Below, in pieces: positions 26,619-35,993 of a DNA stretch of 64,000 bases (the stretch's first letter is position 1; the number at the start of each line of letters is the position of its first letter). Made by a program: the position numbers and the translations under genes. Under the pieces are notes generated by a model. It was given only the letters and a program-made list of their open reading frames with translations. It was not told the DNA's origin and searched no databases. This DNA comes from an uncultured Pseudomonadales bacterium (GTDB taxonomy: Bacteria; Pseudomonadota; Gammaproteobacteria; Pseudomonadales; CANNCY01), in the NCBI GenBank assembly GCA_947503335.1, contig CANNCY010000001.1, positions 310,001 to 374,000 of the forward strand. Reading direction: 5' to 3'.

Positions 26619-28706
26619 TTACTCTGGTTGTGTGACCTTGTTCGTTTTAAATTTTCCTGTAGCGAATCGCTGCATAACTGAGATAACCTCACCAACAGCA
26701 ACGGGCTTAACAATAATATCGTTCTGGCCTGCGGCCGATAGTAGCTCTTTTGTTTCTTGAAACCCGTCAGCAGTGCAGCCAATAATTGGGATCGTTGCCT
26801 TGTCATCACTGCGTGCGCGTATCTTGCGTGTGGCTTCGGCACCATCCATTTCGGGCATATACTGATCCATAAAGATTAAGTCGAATTTATGGTTGTCTAA
26901 TAGGTTAAGGCAAGCTACCCCGTTTTCAGCGATGGTCACTCGGTGATCCATGTCTTCTAGCATCCATTGAAGCAGTTGAGCATTTGTTTCGTTATCTTCA
27001 ACCACCAAGATGTTTAGGGCTCGTTTAAAATTGATCGTATCAGGCAACTCAGCCGCAAGTGCCTGCTCTTCTATAGGCATTTCTTCAGCACCTGGTGCCG
27101 CTAGATTTAGCATTAGATAGAATGAAATGGTAAGCCCTTTGTTATCATCGCTAACGATCTGAATATCGCCGCCCATTTTCTTAATTAACTGTGCCGCTAG
27201 CCCAGTTTGTATCGAGTACCCGTTAGACCCACGTGACGAACCAAACGAACGCTCATAGGGCTCAAAGTAGGTTAAGTGCTCTGTAGTAGGCACCGGAGCG
27301 CCAGAATCGCTGATAGTAAAGTTAAGTCTCTGCATAGCACCGTTCGAGCTTGCTGCATCAACATCGACTTCAAATTCGACATTGCCGCTGTCAGTAAACT
27401 GAACTGATGAGTTTAAAAGACTCTCTAGCACATGGCGCAGTCGCTTAACGTCGCCCGCATATAGCTTGTTAATCGATTTGTCAGCTCTAAGAGTAAAGGT
27501 TAACCCTTTGTCATCGCATAACTTGGTGTAGTGTTGCTTCAGTGATTTAAGCATGTAATGAATGTTGAATACGCGGTCGTCTAATACCAACTGGTCAGAC
27601 TCGGTATCGATCATAGTCATTACATCGTCAAGAATGTTCTCTAGATGGGTGCCAGAAGACACTACCTCCGTTAAATAGCCCTGTGCTTGGGGGTCTTTAG
27701 CGTGGCTTAATGCTTGGCTAGCGCTACCCATTATCGACCCTAACAACGTTCTCGATTCGTACGAGACAACCGACAAAAACGAGCGCTTTCTTCTTATTTG
27801 ATTTTCAAGAAGAATGTTTGAGTGTCTAATATGGCGCGCACTGTTAATAACATTGGTGTAGGGGGCTAGCTGATTAGCCATTAGTTTCTTAAAGTGATTC
27901 ATGAACAGCATAGCTAAACCCGAGACTAACGCTAATAACGCCCAGGCTAACGCATTAATCTTGTTTTCATTGTTGGTTATCTGCTGTCTTACACTGATGT
28001 CAGCGTTGTTTAACGCTAAGTTAAGGTCTTCGATTGCAGTAATGCCCTTAAACACGTTGGCTTCATGGGATTTTTCTATACTGTCGATGATGGTTTGTAG
28101 TTGCTCTTGCGCCTCCTTGACTGCATCTAAGCGCTGCTGCACTGCTAGTGAGGCATTGTCGCTAAGTTTAGCTAGTGTTGCCGACAAATTTGCAGTGGGT
28201 ACTTCTTCTAATGTGAGCGCTATCTGCAACGAACTTGTACTAGGGGGTTCGGCAGCAATGGTGTCTCTAAGATCACTGATTGCACTAGCAAAATTTGTCG
28301 ATGCTTGATGTAGTTCTAAGTTGTTTTTACTGGTTGTATCCCAGTAGGCGATCGTTTGCTTAAACGCCTGATTAACATTTGGCGCGACGTCTTTGATGCC
28401 TTGTATGTTGACTTCAAGTTTGTCGATATCAGCTAACAGTTGCTGTCGATTACTTTCGTTGTGTGCCACATCTTTTGTGCGAGATTGCATAGATACAACG
28501 GGCAGCATATCTCTAACGCTAGTAATTCTATTTAACTGATTAACCTGGTCAACCGCTGATTGGCTCCAAAAACTTAACAGTGTAGAGCAGGCTGCAGTTA
28601 CTGAAATAATTAACAGGCAGAATACAGCAACGTGTTTTCTAAGCTTTCTCGATATGGCCTCTGCTGAAGCATCGGCGATTGTTTGGTGGGCATCATCAGA
28701 CATCAT
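26619..28706 (-). CDS. Degenerate hybrid sensor histidine kinase with intact receiver domain
   Basis: Membrane signalling protein of 695 residues. TM1 is at about 25-48, a periplasmic helical sensor region at about 50-245, TM2 at about 249-270, then DHp and ATPase-like regions (about 300-540) and a receiver domain (about 565-690). The H-box should read SHELRTP but reads SYESRTLL: the phospho-acceptor His is Tyr316. The N-box (LLNSSVQFT), G1 (SDSGAP) and G2 (no GxGLGL) are also altered, so autophosphorylation is unlikely. The receiver keeps its acidic pair (VVEDNE), Asp614 (FMDQYMPEMDG) and Lys (VKP). It is encoded between two OmpA-like genes in the type I secretion operon. It may sense and pass a signal without kinase activity, or its receiver may be phosphorylated by another kinase. 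Confidence 0.85.
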   Translation of the reverse strand: MMSDDAHQTIADASAEAISRKLRKHVAVFCLLIISVTAACSTLLSFWSQSAVDQVNQLNRITSVRDMLPVVSMQSRTKDVAHNESNRQQLLADIDKLEVNIQGIKDVAPNVNQAFKQTIAYWDTTSKNNLELHQASTNFASAISDLRDTIAAEPPSTSSLQIALTLEEVPTANLSATLAKLSDNASLAVQQRLDAVKEAQEQLQTIIDSIEKSHEANVFKGITAIEDLNLALNNADISVRQQITNNENKINALAWALLALVSGLAMLFMNHFKKLMANQLAPYTNVINSARHIRHSNILLENQIRRKRSFLSVVSYESRTLLGSIMGSASQALSHAKDPQAQGYLTEVVSSGTHLENILDDVMTMIDTESDQLVLDDRVFNIHYMLKSLKQHYTKLCDDKGLTFTLRADKSINKLYAGDVKRLRHVLESLLNSSVQFTDSGNVEFEVDVDAASSNGAMQRLNFTISDSGAPVPTTEHLTYFEPYERSFGSSRGSNGYSIQTGLAAQLIKKMGGDIQIVSDDNKGLTISFYLMLNLAAPGAEEMPIEEQALAAELPDTINFKRALNILVVEDNETNAQLLQWMLEDMDHRVTIAENGVACLNLLDNHKFDLIFMDQYMPEMDGAEATRKIRARSDDKATIPIIGCTADGFQETKELLSAAGQNDIIVKPVAVGEVISVMQRFATGKFKTNKVTQPE

Positions 28707-28748
28707 ATACCTCTAACTGATGTAATACTTAATAAGGTTAGTTGCGAG

Positions 28749-29306
28749 TTAATCAGGCATCGGGTTAAATCGCTGTTCGTAACCAGTCATAGTTAATGTG
28801 GCTTTAATATAAACTCGCTGATTGGCTGCATGGGCAGCGGCGGTGTCGCCTTCTACTTCTGGCGTATGATCACCGGGCTTGGCAATTCTAATTTTTGAAC
28901 GTGCTACACCTGCAGAGACAAGTAGTTGGGCAACCCGTTTGGCTCTCTTGTTTGCTAAGCCGTCTACTGATTCTGCTTCACTCTGAAAACCCTCTACTAG
29001 CACAAAATGATCGCGATGTGATTGAGTAAAGCGAGCAACCTTGGTGATGTTGTCATGATCGGTATCATGCAGCCGATCACTGTTCTTTACGAATAGAACC
29101 GCTGTTTCAAAATGATCATTGATCTCAACCATCTTAGGGCAGCCGTTACGATCAACGGCTGCACCTTTAGGGGTAGCTGAACATTTGTCTGCGCCGTCAA
29201 GAACGCCGTCTCTATCGCTATCTTGTTGGGCTATAGCAACGTTAGAGGTTAGTGACAGGGCGATTGTTACTATCGCCCATACCTTTACTATCTTTTTACA
29301 GTCCAT
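28749..29306 (-). CDS. OmpA-like protein with thrombospondin type 3 motif, overlapping tolC
   Basis: Protein of 185 residues with a signal peptide (about 1-26), a DSDRDGVLDGADKC ... NGCP calcium-binding motif (about 28-58) and an OmpA C-terminal-like domain (about 68-175). As in its paralogue at 25983-26531, the peptidoglycan-contact Asp is absent (GFQS in place of GHTD) while NKRAKRV keeps the Arg. Its start overlaps the end of the TolC gene by 19 bp, so translation is probably coupled to that of the export channel. The kinase gene follows after 42 bp. This linkage suggests a part in the secretion or surface-retention apparatus; direct function is unknown. Confidence 0.82.
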   Translation of the reverse strand: MDCKKIVKVWAIVTIALSLTSNVAIAQQDSDRDGVLDGADKCSATPKGAAVDRNGCPKMVEINDHFETAVLFVKNSDRLHDTDHDNITKVARFTQSHRDHFVLVEGFQSEAESVDGLANKRAKRVAQLLVSAGVARSKIRIAKPGDHTPEVEGDTAAAHAANQRVYIKATLTMTGYEQRFNPMPD

Positions 29307-30604
29307 TCTTGAGGTGTCTCAACATCTAGCGCATTTAATAACTCGCCGGTGGCCAATTTCAAACGGTAAACGGCAATTAATTGACGGTAGTAGGCATCTA
29401 GATAGCTTTGACGAGCTCTAAAGGTTTCGGTTTTAGAGATCAATACATCTAATAGTTCTCTACGCCCAACTCTAAATTGTTCTTGGTAACCCTCTTCGGC
29501 TTTTTGCGCTGCGGTTACGTTGTCTTGAAGATATGCCGCTTGCTCTTTAAGCAGCTTCACCGCGTACCATGCAGTTTCAACATCCAGTGCTACGGTGCGC
29601 TCGGCATTCTTTCTCTGTTCAATTGCTTGGCGGTAGCGATAAGCACTAGCTTTTCGCATATTTGATCGTTTACTACCTTCGTAAAGATCATAATTTACCG
29701 TTAGCATGATGGCAGAGTTTTGATCTTTTCCTGGTACACCGCCAGTATCTTCGTCGTAGTTACTAGTCAGTTCTAAATCGACATCAGGATAGTAGCCAGC
29801 TTTAGCGATTTTTCTATCTAGACTTGATGCTTTAACATTTTCTTTAGCAGCTAAGATACTAAAGTGATTTTCTCGCGCCTTGGCACTTGCCTGTTCTAAC
29901 GATACTGGTAGCGCATCATAATTGGGGCGAGGCTCTATTAGATCGAAGGGGTATCCCCCAACCAATATGCGGTATTGGTTTCTAAGATCTTGCAGGCGGT
30001 TTTGCGCTGATATGGTCGACGATCGTGCATTAGCTAATCGAGCATCAATCTGAGCAAGATCAGCAGGCGCTGCAAGCTGGCTAGTAACCTTGGTTTTGAT
30101 ATCTTCACGTATTTTTTCGTGATCGATTTGATTGGTTCTAGCTAACTGAAGCATCTTTTCAGCTAGCATGAGATTCAAATAGGTATCGACCACTTCCATG
30201 GCCTTTTGTTCGGCATCAGCTCTAAGAGATAGCTGGTCTGCAGCCAGTCGGTAGTCGTACTTTTCGACTGAGTATTTAACTTCGAACCCTCTAAATAGGG
30301 GTTGTGTTGCCGTCAGGGCAAGTTCTGTGCGGTCTAACTGCTCGTCGACCTTGTTACCACTAAGGTATTGCGTGTCTTCGTAGCCTATTCCGCCATCTAT
30401 TCTAAGGGTAGGGCGCCCATCAGCCCTAGCAACATCTTGATCGGCGGCAGTGGCCCTCAACCCAAAAAGGGCTTCTTGAAGTTCTGGGTGAATGGCAAGC
30501 GCCTTATTGATCGACTGTTCTAAGGTCTCAGCGGTTGCTGAAAGGCTTGAGGTTGCAAAAATACATGCCAGAGCGATCGCTAGCTTATTATTACGTCGGC
30601 CCAT
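29288..30604 (-). CDS. TolC-family outer-membrane channel of the type I secretion system
   Basis: Outer-membrane factor of 438 residues with a signal peptide (about 1-25, ending ATA) and two internally repeated OEP domains of long coiled-coil helices, forming the trimeric channel-tunnel. Typical stretches are LEQSINKALAIHPELQEA at the mature N-terminus and VALDVETAWYAVKLLKEQ followed by FRVGRRELLDVLISKTE in the second half, the latter being the LapE/AggA/TolC-type signature. It works with the HlyD and ABC proteins encoded just upstream. The gene starts 26 bases after hlyD and its end overlaps the OmpA-like gene. It most likely exports the giant RTX protein of this locus. Confidence 0.93.
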   Translation of the reverse strand: MGRRNNKLAIALACIFATSSLSATAETLEQSINKALAIHPELQEALFGLRATAADQDVARADGRPTLRIDGGIGYEDTQYLSGNKVDEQLDRTELALTATQPLFRGFEVKYSVEKYDYRLAADQLSLRADAEQKAMEVVDTYLNLMLAEKMLQLARTNQIDHEKIREDIKTKVTSQLAAPADLAQIDARLANARSSTISAQNRLQDLRNQYRILVGGYPFDLIEPRPNYDALPVSLEQASAKARENHFSILAAKENVKASSLDRKIAKAGYYPDVDLELTSNYDEDTGGVPGKDQNSAIMLTVNYDLYEGSKRSNMRKASAYRYRQAIEQRKNAERTVALDVETAWYAVKLLKEQAAYLQDNVTAAQKAEEGYQEQFRVGRRELLDVLISKTETFRARQSYLDAYYRQLIAVYRLKLATGELLNALDVETPQEWTVKR

Positions 30605-30630
30605 ATTCAGTAATCTCCATTTACTGATAA

Positions 30631-31935
30631 TTACATTTCTCGCATCGAGTTAGCTTTAGCCCTAAGAATGGGCTTTAACCAGTACTGAAGAATTGTTTTT
30701 TCCCCTGCTACGACATCAACAGAAGCTTGCATCCCTGGAATTAACTCCAAAAGCTTGCCTGTGTTAGTTATTTCACCGTCTAACACAACATGCCCGATGT
30801 AATGGCTGTTGCCTTCTTCATCTTGTACTGTGTCAGCTGAAATATAGACCAGTTTTCCAGAAAGCCCACCATAAACAACAAAATCATAGGCGGTAAGTTT
30901 TACTAGAGCGTCTAAACCTGGTCGAAGAAAGCCCACATCCTGAGGAAGTAGCTTTACTTCTACTACTAGATCTTTATCGAAGGGCACGATCTCGATAATG
31001 GTTTCGCCGGGTTGAATCACACCGCCTGAAGTAGCTACCAAGATAGACTTAACAATGCCCGCAACGGGCGATGCGATCACTGTACGCTCTACCTTGTCGG
31101 TTATGGCAGCGTTATTGGCTTGCAGTTGGTTCAGTTCGTTGTTCTTCTCATTGAGTTTTTCAAGGGTTTCTGATTTAAACTTGGCGATCAATGAAGATTG
31201 CTCAAGATTGTACTGTTCTAGTTCTTCACGCTTGCGGCTTATTTCGAACGTTGTGGCATCAAGCTCTGATTTCGTATCGTTTACAGCGCGTCTAAGTTTG
31301 AGCATTTCAACGCCACTGATGGCGCCTTTTCTAAAGGCCGGTTCATTAAGTGATAGTTCTTGGCGAGCAATTTTAAGATTGTCTTCAAGTAGCCCCTTAC
31401 GACTAGCGGCTTCGTCAAGAGAGTTTTGGGTTTGCTGAAGTTTTTGGTTAATGGTCTTACCTTCAAGAATCAACGAGTCCATTGACGCCAAGTAAGCTGA
31501 TTTAGCTGCGTTTCTGGCTGCGGCAGAGCTTTGACTAGTAAAGTAATCGTCGATCTTGATCTGTTCTAAGTATGCGTTGTCTGTAACCAGATCACTAGCG
31601 TCTATTTGGGCCCTTAGTTGGGCTACATGGGCAGTTAAGCGATCTAACTCGGTAAGCTGCTCGTTTAGCGCGGCCTTAAAGGCAATGTCATCTAAACGAA
31701 GTAGCGGTTGGCCTTTTACGACGGTATCGCCTGAAGACACAAGCATTTCACGAATGATACCGCCTTCTAATGACTGAATCTCTTGAATGTCTAGTTTGGG
31801 CTTCACCTTGCCATCGCCAACGACCACTTGGTCGACCGTAGCAAAATAGCTCCACACTAGAACAACCGCCACAAAACCGACGACGGTGTAGATAATAAAT
31901 CTGGGTGCCGTCAACACCTTATCTAGGTTATTCAT
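30631..31935 (-). CDS. HlyD-family membrane fusion protein of the type I secretion system
   Basis: Periplasmic adaptor of 434 residues. It has a short cytoplasmic N-terminus, one transmembrane helix (about 13-35, FIIYTVVGFVAVVLVWSYF), a split lipoyl domain (GIIREMLVSSGDTVVKGQPLLRLDD and VIASPVAGIVKSI), a long alpha-helical hairpin (about 85-275) and a beta-barrel/membrane-proximal part ending LIPGMQASVDVVAGEKTILQYWLKPIL, the classical HlyD C-terminal signature. It bridges the ABC transporter and TolC. Its ATG overlaps the stop of the ABC gene by four bases, which points to translational coupling. Confidence 0.95.
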   Translation of the reverse strand: MNNLDKVLTAPRFIIYTVVGFVAVVLVWSYFATVDQVVVGDGKVKPKLDIQEIQSLEGGIIREMLVSSGDTVVKGQPLLRLDDIAFKAALNEQLTELDRLTAHVAQLRAQIDASDLVTDNAYLEQIKIDDYFTSQSSAAARNAAKSAYLASMDSLILEGKTINQKLQQTQNSLDEAASRKGLLEDNLKIARQELSLNEPAFRKGAISGVEMLKLRRAVNDTKSELDATTFEISRKREELEQYNLEQSSLIAKFKSETLEKLNEKNNELNQLQANNAAITDKVERTVIASPVAGIVKSILVATSGGVIQPGETIIEIVPFDKDLVVEVKLLPQDVGFLRPGLDALVKLTAYDFVVYGGLSGKLVYISADTVQDEEGNSHYIGHVVLDGEITNTGKLLELIPGMQASVDVVAGEKTILQYWLKPILRAKANSMREM

Positions 31936-34127
31936 TGTGGGGTTCCTTGTTTCTTCAGTGCATCGACAGAACCGTCGTACTTGATAGCTCCCTTCTCAAG
32001 AATGATGACGCGATCTACTACATTTAGAAGGTTGAGATTGTGTGTAGACATTACCAGCGTGCATGTAGAGGGTAGGGCCTTAAGCGTTTTAATAACCTTT
32101 GCTTCAGTGAGCTTATCCATCATCGATGTCGGCTCGTCTAAGATCAGTAACTTTGGGTTTCTAGCTAAAGCTCTGGCTAAGGCAACGCTCTGCGTTTGAC
32201 CACCCGACAAGCCTTGATTTCCTTCGCCTAGGGTTTTGTCTAAACCACCTTCAATATCATTGATGATGTCGCCTAGGCCAGAACTGTTAATAGCGTGAAG
32301 TAAGTGATGATCAGGCATGTTCGGGGGTTGCCCGATTGTGATGTTGTCGTAGATACTGCCTTTGAACAGTTTGGGGTGCTGTGTACAGCTGGCTATATGC
32401 GATCTGAGGATATCTGCATCCCAGTATTTAGCCTCTAAATTATCGAACAAAACTCGTCCTTGAGTTGATGAATAAAGGCCTTGCATTAGTTTGATAAGCG
32501 TGGTTTTGCCCGACCCGATACTACCTAACAGAGCAACTTTTTCGCCGGGTGCTATCTGAATCTTTGCATGCTTAATACTAGGTACTTCGCACTCGGGGTA
32601 AGTAAACGACACATCATCAAAAGCAATTTGCCCATGAAAGTTCTTGCGAGTGCTCTTGACCTGATTTTTTTCGCGTTCAAGAGGTGTCTTAAGTAGATCG
32701 TTGATCGATTTAATGCCTTCTTTGCACTGTTGATACCTAGTAATCAGTGTTGATACCTGCATCACGCTACCAACGGTTCGACCAGCGATCATAGTTACAG
32801 CGATCATTGCACCCATTGATAATTCGCCGATCGAGATTAGGTACACACCCGATACGATGATCGCAGCGGTCATCATTTGTTGGAATAGCTGCGAGGTATT
32901 TTGAATACGCTGGGTTAACTTATTACTCTTGTAGCTTAAGTCTGAAACCTCGGTAACACTTTGCTTCCATTGTTCTAGGTACCATTGCTTGGCGCTGTTC
33001 AGTTTAAGCTCATCTAAATTTTGTAATATTTCAAACGATAATCCGCTTCGTTGCCCTTTAGCCGCCGATAGCTCTTGTACGTGCGTCATGACTTTGTTTC
33101 TAGTGGCAAGCGATGTTGTAAGAATTAACCCCATTACAACGACAGGTGCTAAAACGAGTGGACCAGCGATAAGACCTATAACGAGTAAAAATAGTATGGT
33201 AAATGGCAGGTCGACAAAGGCTGCGATGGTGGCAGAGTTGAGAAAGTCACGTACTCCTTCGAAGTCTTGAAACGACTTTGAAAAACTACCTACAGAGTTT
33301 GGAGTATGCTCGCTCTTTGATGCCATAATGCGGGATAATATCTTGGTCGAAAGCACGATATCGATTTCGCGGCCAACCTTGTCGGTTAGCATTGTTCTAG
33401 CGCCCTTGAGCACCCAATCAAAGAGCAATGCAATCAAGACTATTCCCGTTAGAAACCAAAGGGTATCAAAGGCCAAATTAGGTACGACTTTGTCGTATAC
33501 ATTCATCGTGTATAGTGGGGTGAGTAGGGCGACCGAGTTGATTACGACCGATGCGATTAGTGCATCACGATAAATGCCCTTGTGTTTAACGATTTCACGA
33601 AAGATCCAGTTTTGCTTAATGCCTGCATCATCATCAGGCATCATTTCGATTTCGGTGGTATCCATTGGTTCGGCTACCATCATCATTGTGCAATTTAACT
33701 GAGTTATCTCTTCATCACTTAAGTACCGATCACGGCGCATAGCAACGTCGTAGCAGCGTATGTGCGCTGACGTCTTCTCAACAGCAATAAACAGGTTCTC
33801 GCCGTCGTTAAAGATGCAAGGTAACACTGTCGAGAGATACTCATTGGCGGTCAACGCTGAGGTCTCACGCATGGTTAAATGAAGGCCGCATTCAGTACCC
33901 AGGGCGGTGACTTCTGAGACAAGAATCTCAGGGTCTTCAGATTCAGAAATCGTGGGTATATCGGTATCTACCTTGAAATACCCTACTAACCAACGAATAG
34001 CGTCGACAACACCCTGACGGCTTAGAGACACTTCGTCTAGTAGATTATCTAGCTCATCGAGCGTTTGCTGGGCAATCGCAGTTTTATCTTGCTCATTAGG
34101 GTCTTGACCGGTATTCGGTGTATCCAT
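31932..34127 (-). CDS. Type I secretion ABC transporter/ATPase, LapB/RtxB type
   Basis: Inner-membrane exporter of 731 residues that powers secretion of RTX proteins. An N-terminal region (about 30-165) resembles a C39-like domain without a recognisable catalytic Cys-His pair. Such domains dock unfolded substrate but do not cut it. Six helices follow (about 185-460, e.g. DALIASVVINSVALLTPLYTM and VDLPFTILFLLVIGLIAGP). The nucleotide-binding domain has Walker A GSIGSGKT (Lys541), signature LSGGQ (640-644), Walker B LLILDEPTS and the switch His in MSTHN. The first 30 residues are acidic. It heads the operon with hlyD, tolC and the OmpA/kinase genes. The giant adhesin on the same strand is the obvious substrate. 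Confidence 0.95.
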   Translation of the reverse strand: MDTPNTGQDPNEQDKTAIAQQTLDELDNLLDEVSLSRQGVVDAIRWLVGYFKVDTDIPTISESEDPEILVSEVTALGTECGLHLTMRETSALTANEYLSTVLPCIFNDGENLFIAVEKTSAHIRCYDVAMRRDRYLSDEEITQLNCTMMMVAEPMDTTEIEMMPDDDAGIKQNWIFREIVKHKGIYRDALIASVVINSVALLTPLYTMNVYDKVVPNLAFDTLWFLTGIVLIALLFDWVLKGARTMLTDKVGREIDIVLSTKILSRIMASKSEHTPNSVGSFSKSFQDFEGVRDFLNSATIAAFVDLPFTILFLLVIGLIAGPLVLAPVVVMGLILTTSLATRNKVMTHVQELSAAKGQRSGLSFEILQNLDELKLNSAKQWYLEQWKQSVTEVSDLSYKSNKLTQRIQNTSQLFQQMMTAAIIVSGVYLISIGELSMGAMIAVTMIAGRTVGSVMQVSTLITRYQQCKEGIKSINDLLKTPLEREKNQVKSTRKNFHGQIAFDDVSFTYPECEVPSIKHAKIQIAPGEKVALLGSIGSGKTTLIKLMQGLYSSTQGRVLFDNLEAKYWDADILRSHIASCTQHPKLFKGSIYDNITIGQPPNMPDHHLLHAINSSGLGDIINDIEGGLDKTLGEGNQGLSGGQTQSVALARALARNPKLLILDEPTSMMDKLTEAKVIKTLKALPSTCTLVMSTHNLNLLNVVDRVIILEKGAIKYDGSVDALKKQGTPQ

Positions 34128-34207
34128 ACTTATACATCGCAGTAAAATCTTCCTATTATTTAGGTGTAGCCCAATATATAGGCGGCAGCAATAGAACTGT
34201 TTACGAT

Positions 34208-34936
34208 TTATATCGAGCGAATCAGAATGTATATCGCGATGATGATTAGTGCGTAATGCATCGCCTTGTGATAATTAATTCGCTTGCGTTGTACCCAAGA
34301 AAAACTAGAAAGGCCTGCGACGACTCCAATGATTAAGCCAGGTGTCATTGTCGCTGTGAGGTGCAGCAAATTGAAATCAATGAGCCCCTCATAAAAGAAG
34401 CTCGCCACAGCGGCTGCCATTTGAAAAACAAAGAAAGCAAGCATAGTGGCTTTAGATTCTTCTGCTGTCCAGGGTTGCATCATAGAATAAGATACGATTG
34501 GCGGGCCTGCTTCTCCAACGCTTGAGCCAAGCATTCCTGAGGCCAATCCGGTAGCTATAGTAGTGGGTTTTGAGGCTTGCTTCTTTTGCCCCTCTCTCAG
34601 TTGCAAACAATACACGCTACTACATATGATAATCAGCGCCATTGTGATTAGAATGTAATGTGAAGGTACATTGTGTAGCAGCATCGCGCCCAAAAATGAA
34701 CCTGGAATCGCCCCTAGTAATAGAATAGCAACTGGCAACCATTTGATATGCTCACGCATACGAAACGCGATGGGTATGGTGCAAGCCCAGCCCATTAAGG
34801 CTGATGCAACGATAGCGACTTTAACGTCTATTAGCAGCGCAAACAGGGGTACACATACCAGCACAAGACCAAAGCCACTTAGCCCTACTACAAAGCCGCC
34901 GATGGCTGCAATCAAATTTAAAAAAAGTAGTGTCAT
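34208..34936 (-). CDS. TSUP-family (TauE/SafE) membrane protein
   Basis: Predicted inner-membrane anion exporter/permease of 242 residues from the ATG at 34936. A TTG at 34972 would add 12 residues of non-hydrophobic sequence and is less likely. Seven to eight hydrophobic segments occur, with the duplicated family motif near the start (GGFVVGLSGFGLVLVCVP) and in the second half (GLASGMLGSSVGEAGPPIVSY). Relatives move sulfite, sulfonates, sulfoacetate or thiosulfate, but no sulfur gene is adjacent, so the substrate is open. It lies between the T1SS operon (80 bp downstream, same strand) and the divergent LLM oxidoreductase. Confidence 0.85.
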   Translation of the reverse strand: MTLLFLNLIAAIGGFVVGLSGFGLVLVCVPLFALLIDVKVAIVASALMGWACTIPIAFRMREHIKWLPVAILLLGAIPGSFLGAMLLHNVPSHYILITMALIIICSSVYCLQLREGQKKQASKPTTIATGLASGMLGSSVGEAGPPIVSYSMMQPWTAEESKATMLAFFVFQMAAAVASFFYEGLIDFNLLHLTATMTPGLIIGVVAGLSSFSWVQRKRINYHKAMHYALIIIAIYILIRSI

Positions 34937-35025
34937 GTTGTACTCTATTTCGCACACTAAATTACGCTGCAATTATTTAGATTGTCTTCTTATACTATAG
35001 AGAGCTTTTGATAAGGAACGCGCTC

Positions 35026-35985
35026 ATGTATCAGCCCAATAGTAACGCCAGTGTTGAACACCATCGCGGCTTTAGCGAGCTGTTTCAACCTGGTAAGTTA
35101 ACTCTAGGCCTAATGTCTCCGGTAGAAGCGTACGATTCAGATATCCCAACATTAGATGGGCAAGATGCTTTGATTCGCCGAATCGAAGAGTTAGGGTTTG
35201 ACGCTTTGTGGGTACGAGATGTTCCACTTCGAGATCCAACCTTTGGCGATGTAGGTCAGGTGTACGAGAGTTTCACCTATTTAGCCTGGTTAGCAGCGAT
35301 TACCTCTAAGATTAAGCTTGTGTCAGGGTCGATTGTATTGCCACTGCGTCACCCGCTTCACACGGCCAAGCAAGCCGCCTCGATCGATCAACTTTCACAT
35401 CAGCGTTTTGTGATGGGCATTGCCTCAGGTGACAGGCCGGTGGAGTTTCCCGCATTTGATGTTGATATAGAAAACAGAGGGGCACTTTTTAGAGAAAACC
35501 TAGAAGAAATTCGTGAAGTACTAACAACCAATTTCTCAAGTATATCAAACAGCTATGGCGATCTTAGCAATGCCGATCTTATCCCAAAGCCAATGGGTAA
35601 ATTACCGATGTTGATTACCGGTGGTAGTTCGCAACCAATGGAGTGGATTGCCCAACAAGCAGATGGGTGGATTACGTACCCTAGGCCGATTCAACAGCAG
35701 CCCTCGGTGATAGAATTTTGGAAAGACCTAGTAGAGCAGCATGCGCCAGGCCAATTTAAACCCTTTGCGCAATCGTTTTATGTCGACTTAGCTGAAGACC
35801 CCAACGAAATACCAAGGCGTATTCATCTTGGTTATAGGGTAGGGCGTAATGGCTTGGTACAGATGTTTGAAATTTTACGCCAAGCGGGCTGTAACCATAT
35901 TGTTATGAATCTAAAGTATGGGCAGCGCGCGGCGAGCGAGGTTGTAGAAGAGCTTGCCGAGTTTGTGTTGCCGGCTTTTAAATAG
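35026..35985 (+). CDS. LLM-class (luciferase-like) flavin oxidoreductase
   Basis: Protein of 319 residues from the ATG at 35026 (AAGGA eight bases upstream). An in-frame TTG at 35008 lacks such a site. The bacterial luciferase-like TIM barrel is shown by FDALWVRDVPLRDP (about 55-68), KLVSGSIVLPLRHPLHTAKQ, FVMGIASGDRPVEF (flavin/phosphate loop) and PMLITGGSSQPMEWIAQQADGWITYPR. The family uses FMNH2 or F420 to oxidise organic substrates, here probably FMN. The substrate is not known. It is followed nine bases later by a GST gene, so the pair may handle an electrophilic compound. Confidence 0.9.
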   Translation: MYQPNSNASVEHHRGFSELFQPGKLTLGLMSPVEAYDSDIPTLDGQDALIRRIEELGFDALWVRDVPLRDPTFGDVGQVYESFTYLAWLAAITSKIKLVSGSIVLPLRHPLHTAKQAASIDQLSHQRFVMGIASGDRPVEFPAFDVDIENRGALFRENLEEIREVLTTNFSSISNSYGDLSNADLIPKPMGKLPMLITGGSSQPMEWIAQQADGWITYPRPIQQQPSVIEFWKDLVEQHAPGQFKPFAQSFYVDLAEDPNEIPRRIHLGYRVGRNGLVQMFEILRQAGCNHIVMNLKYGQRAASEVVEELAEFVLPAFK

Positions 35986-35993
35986 GAGTCTGC

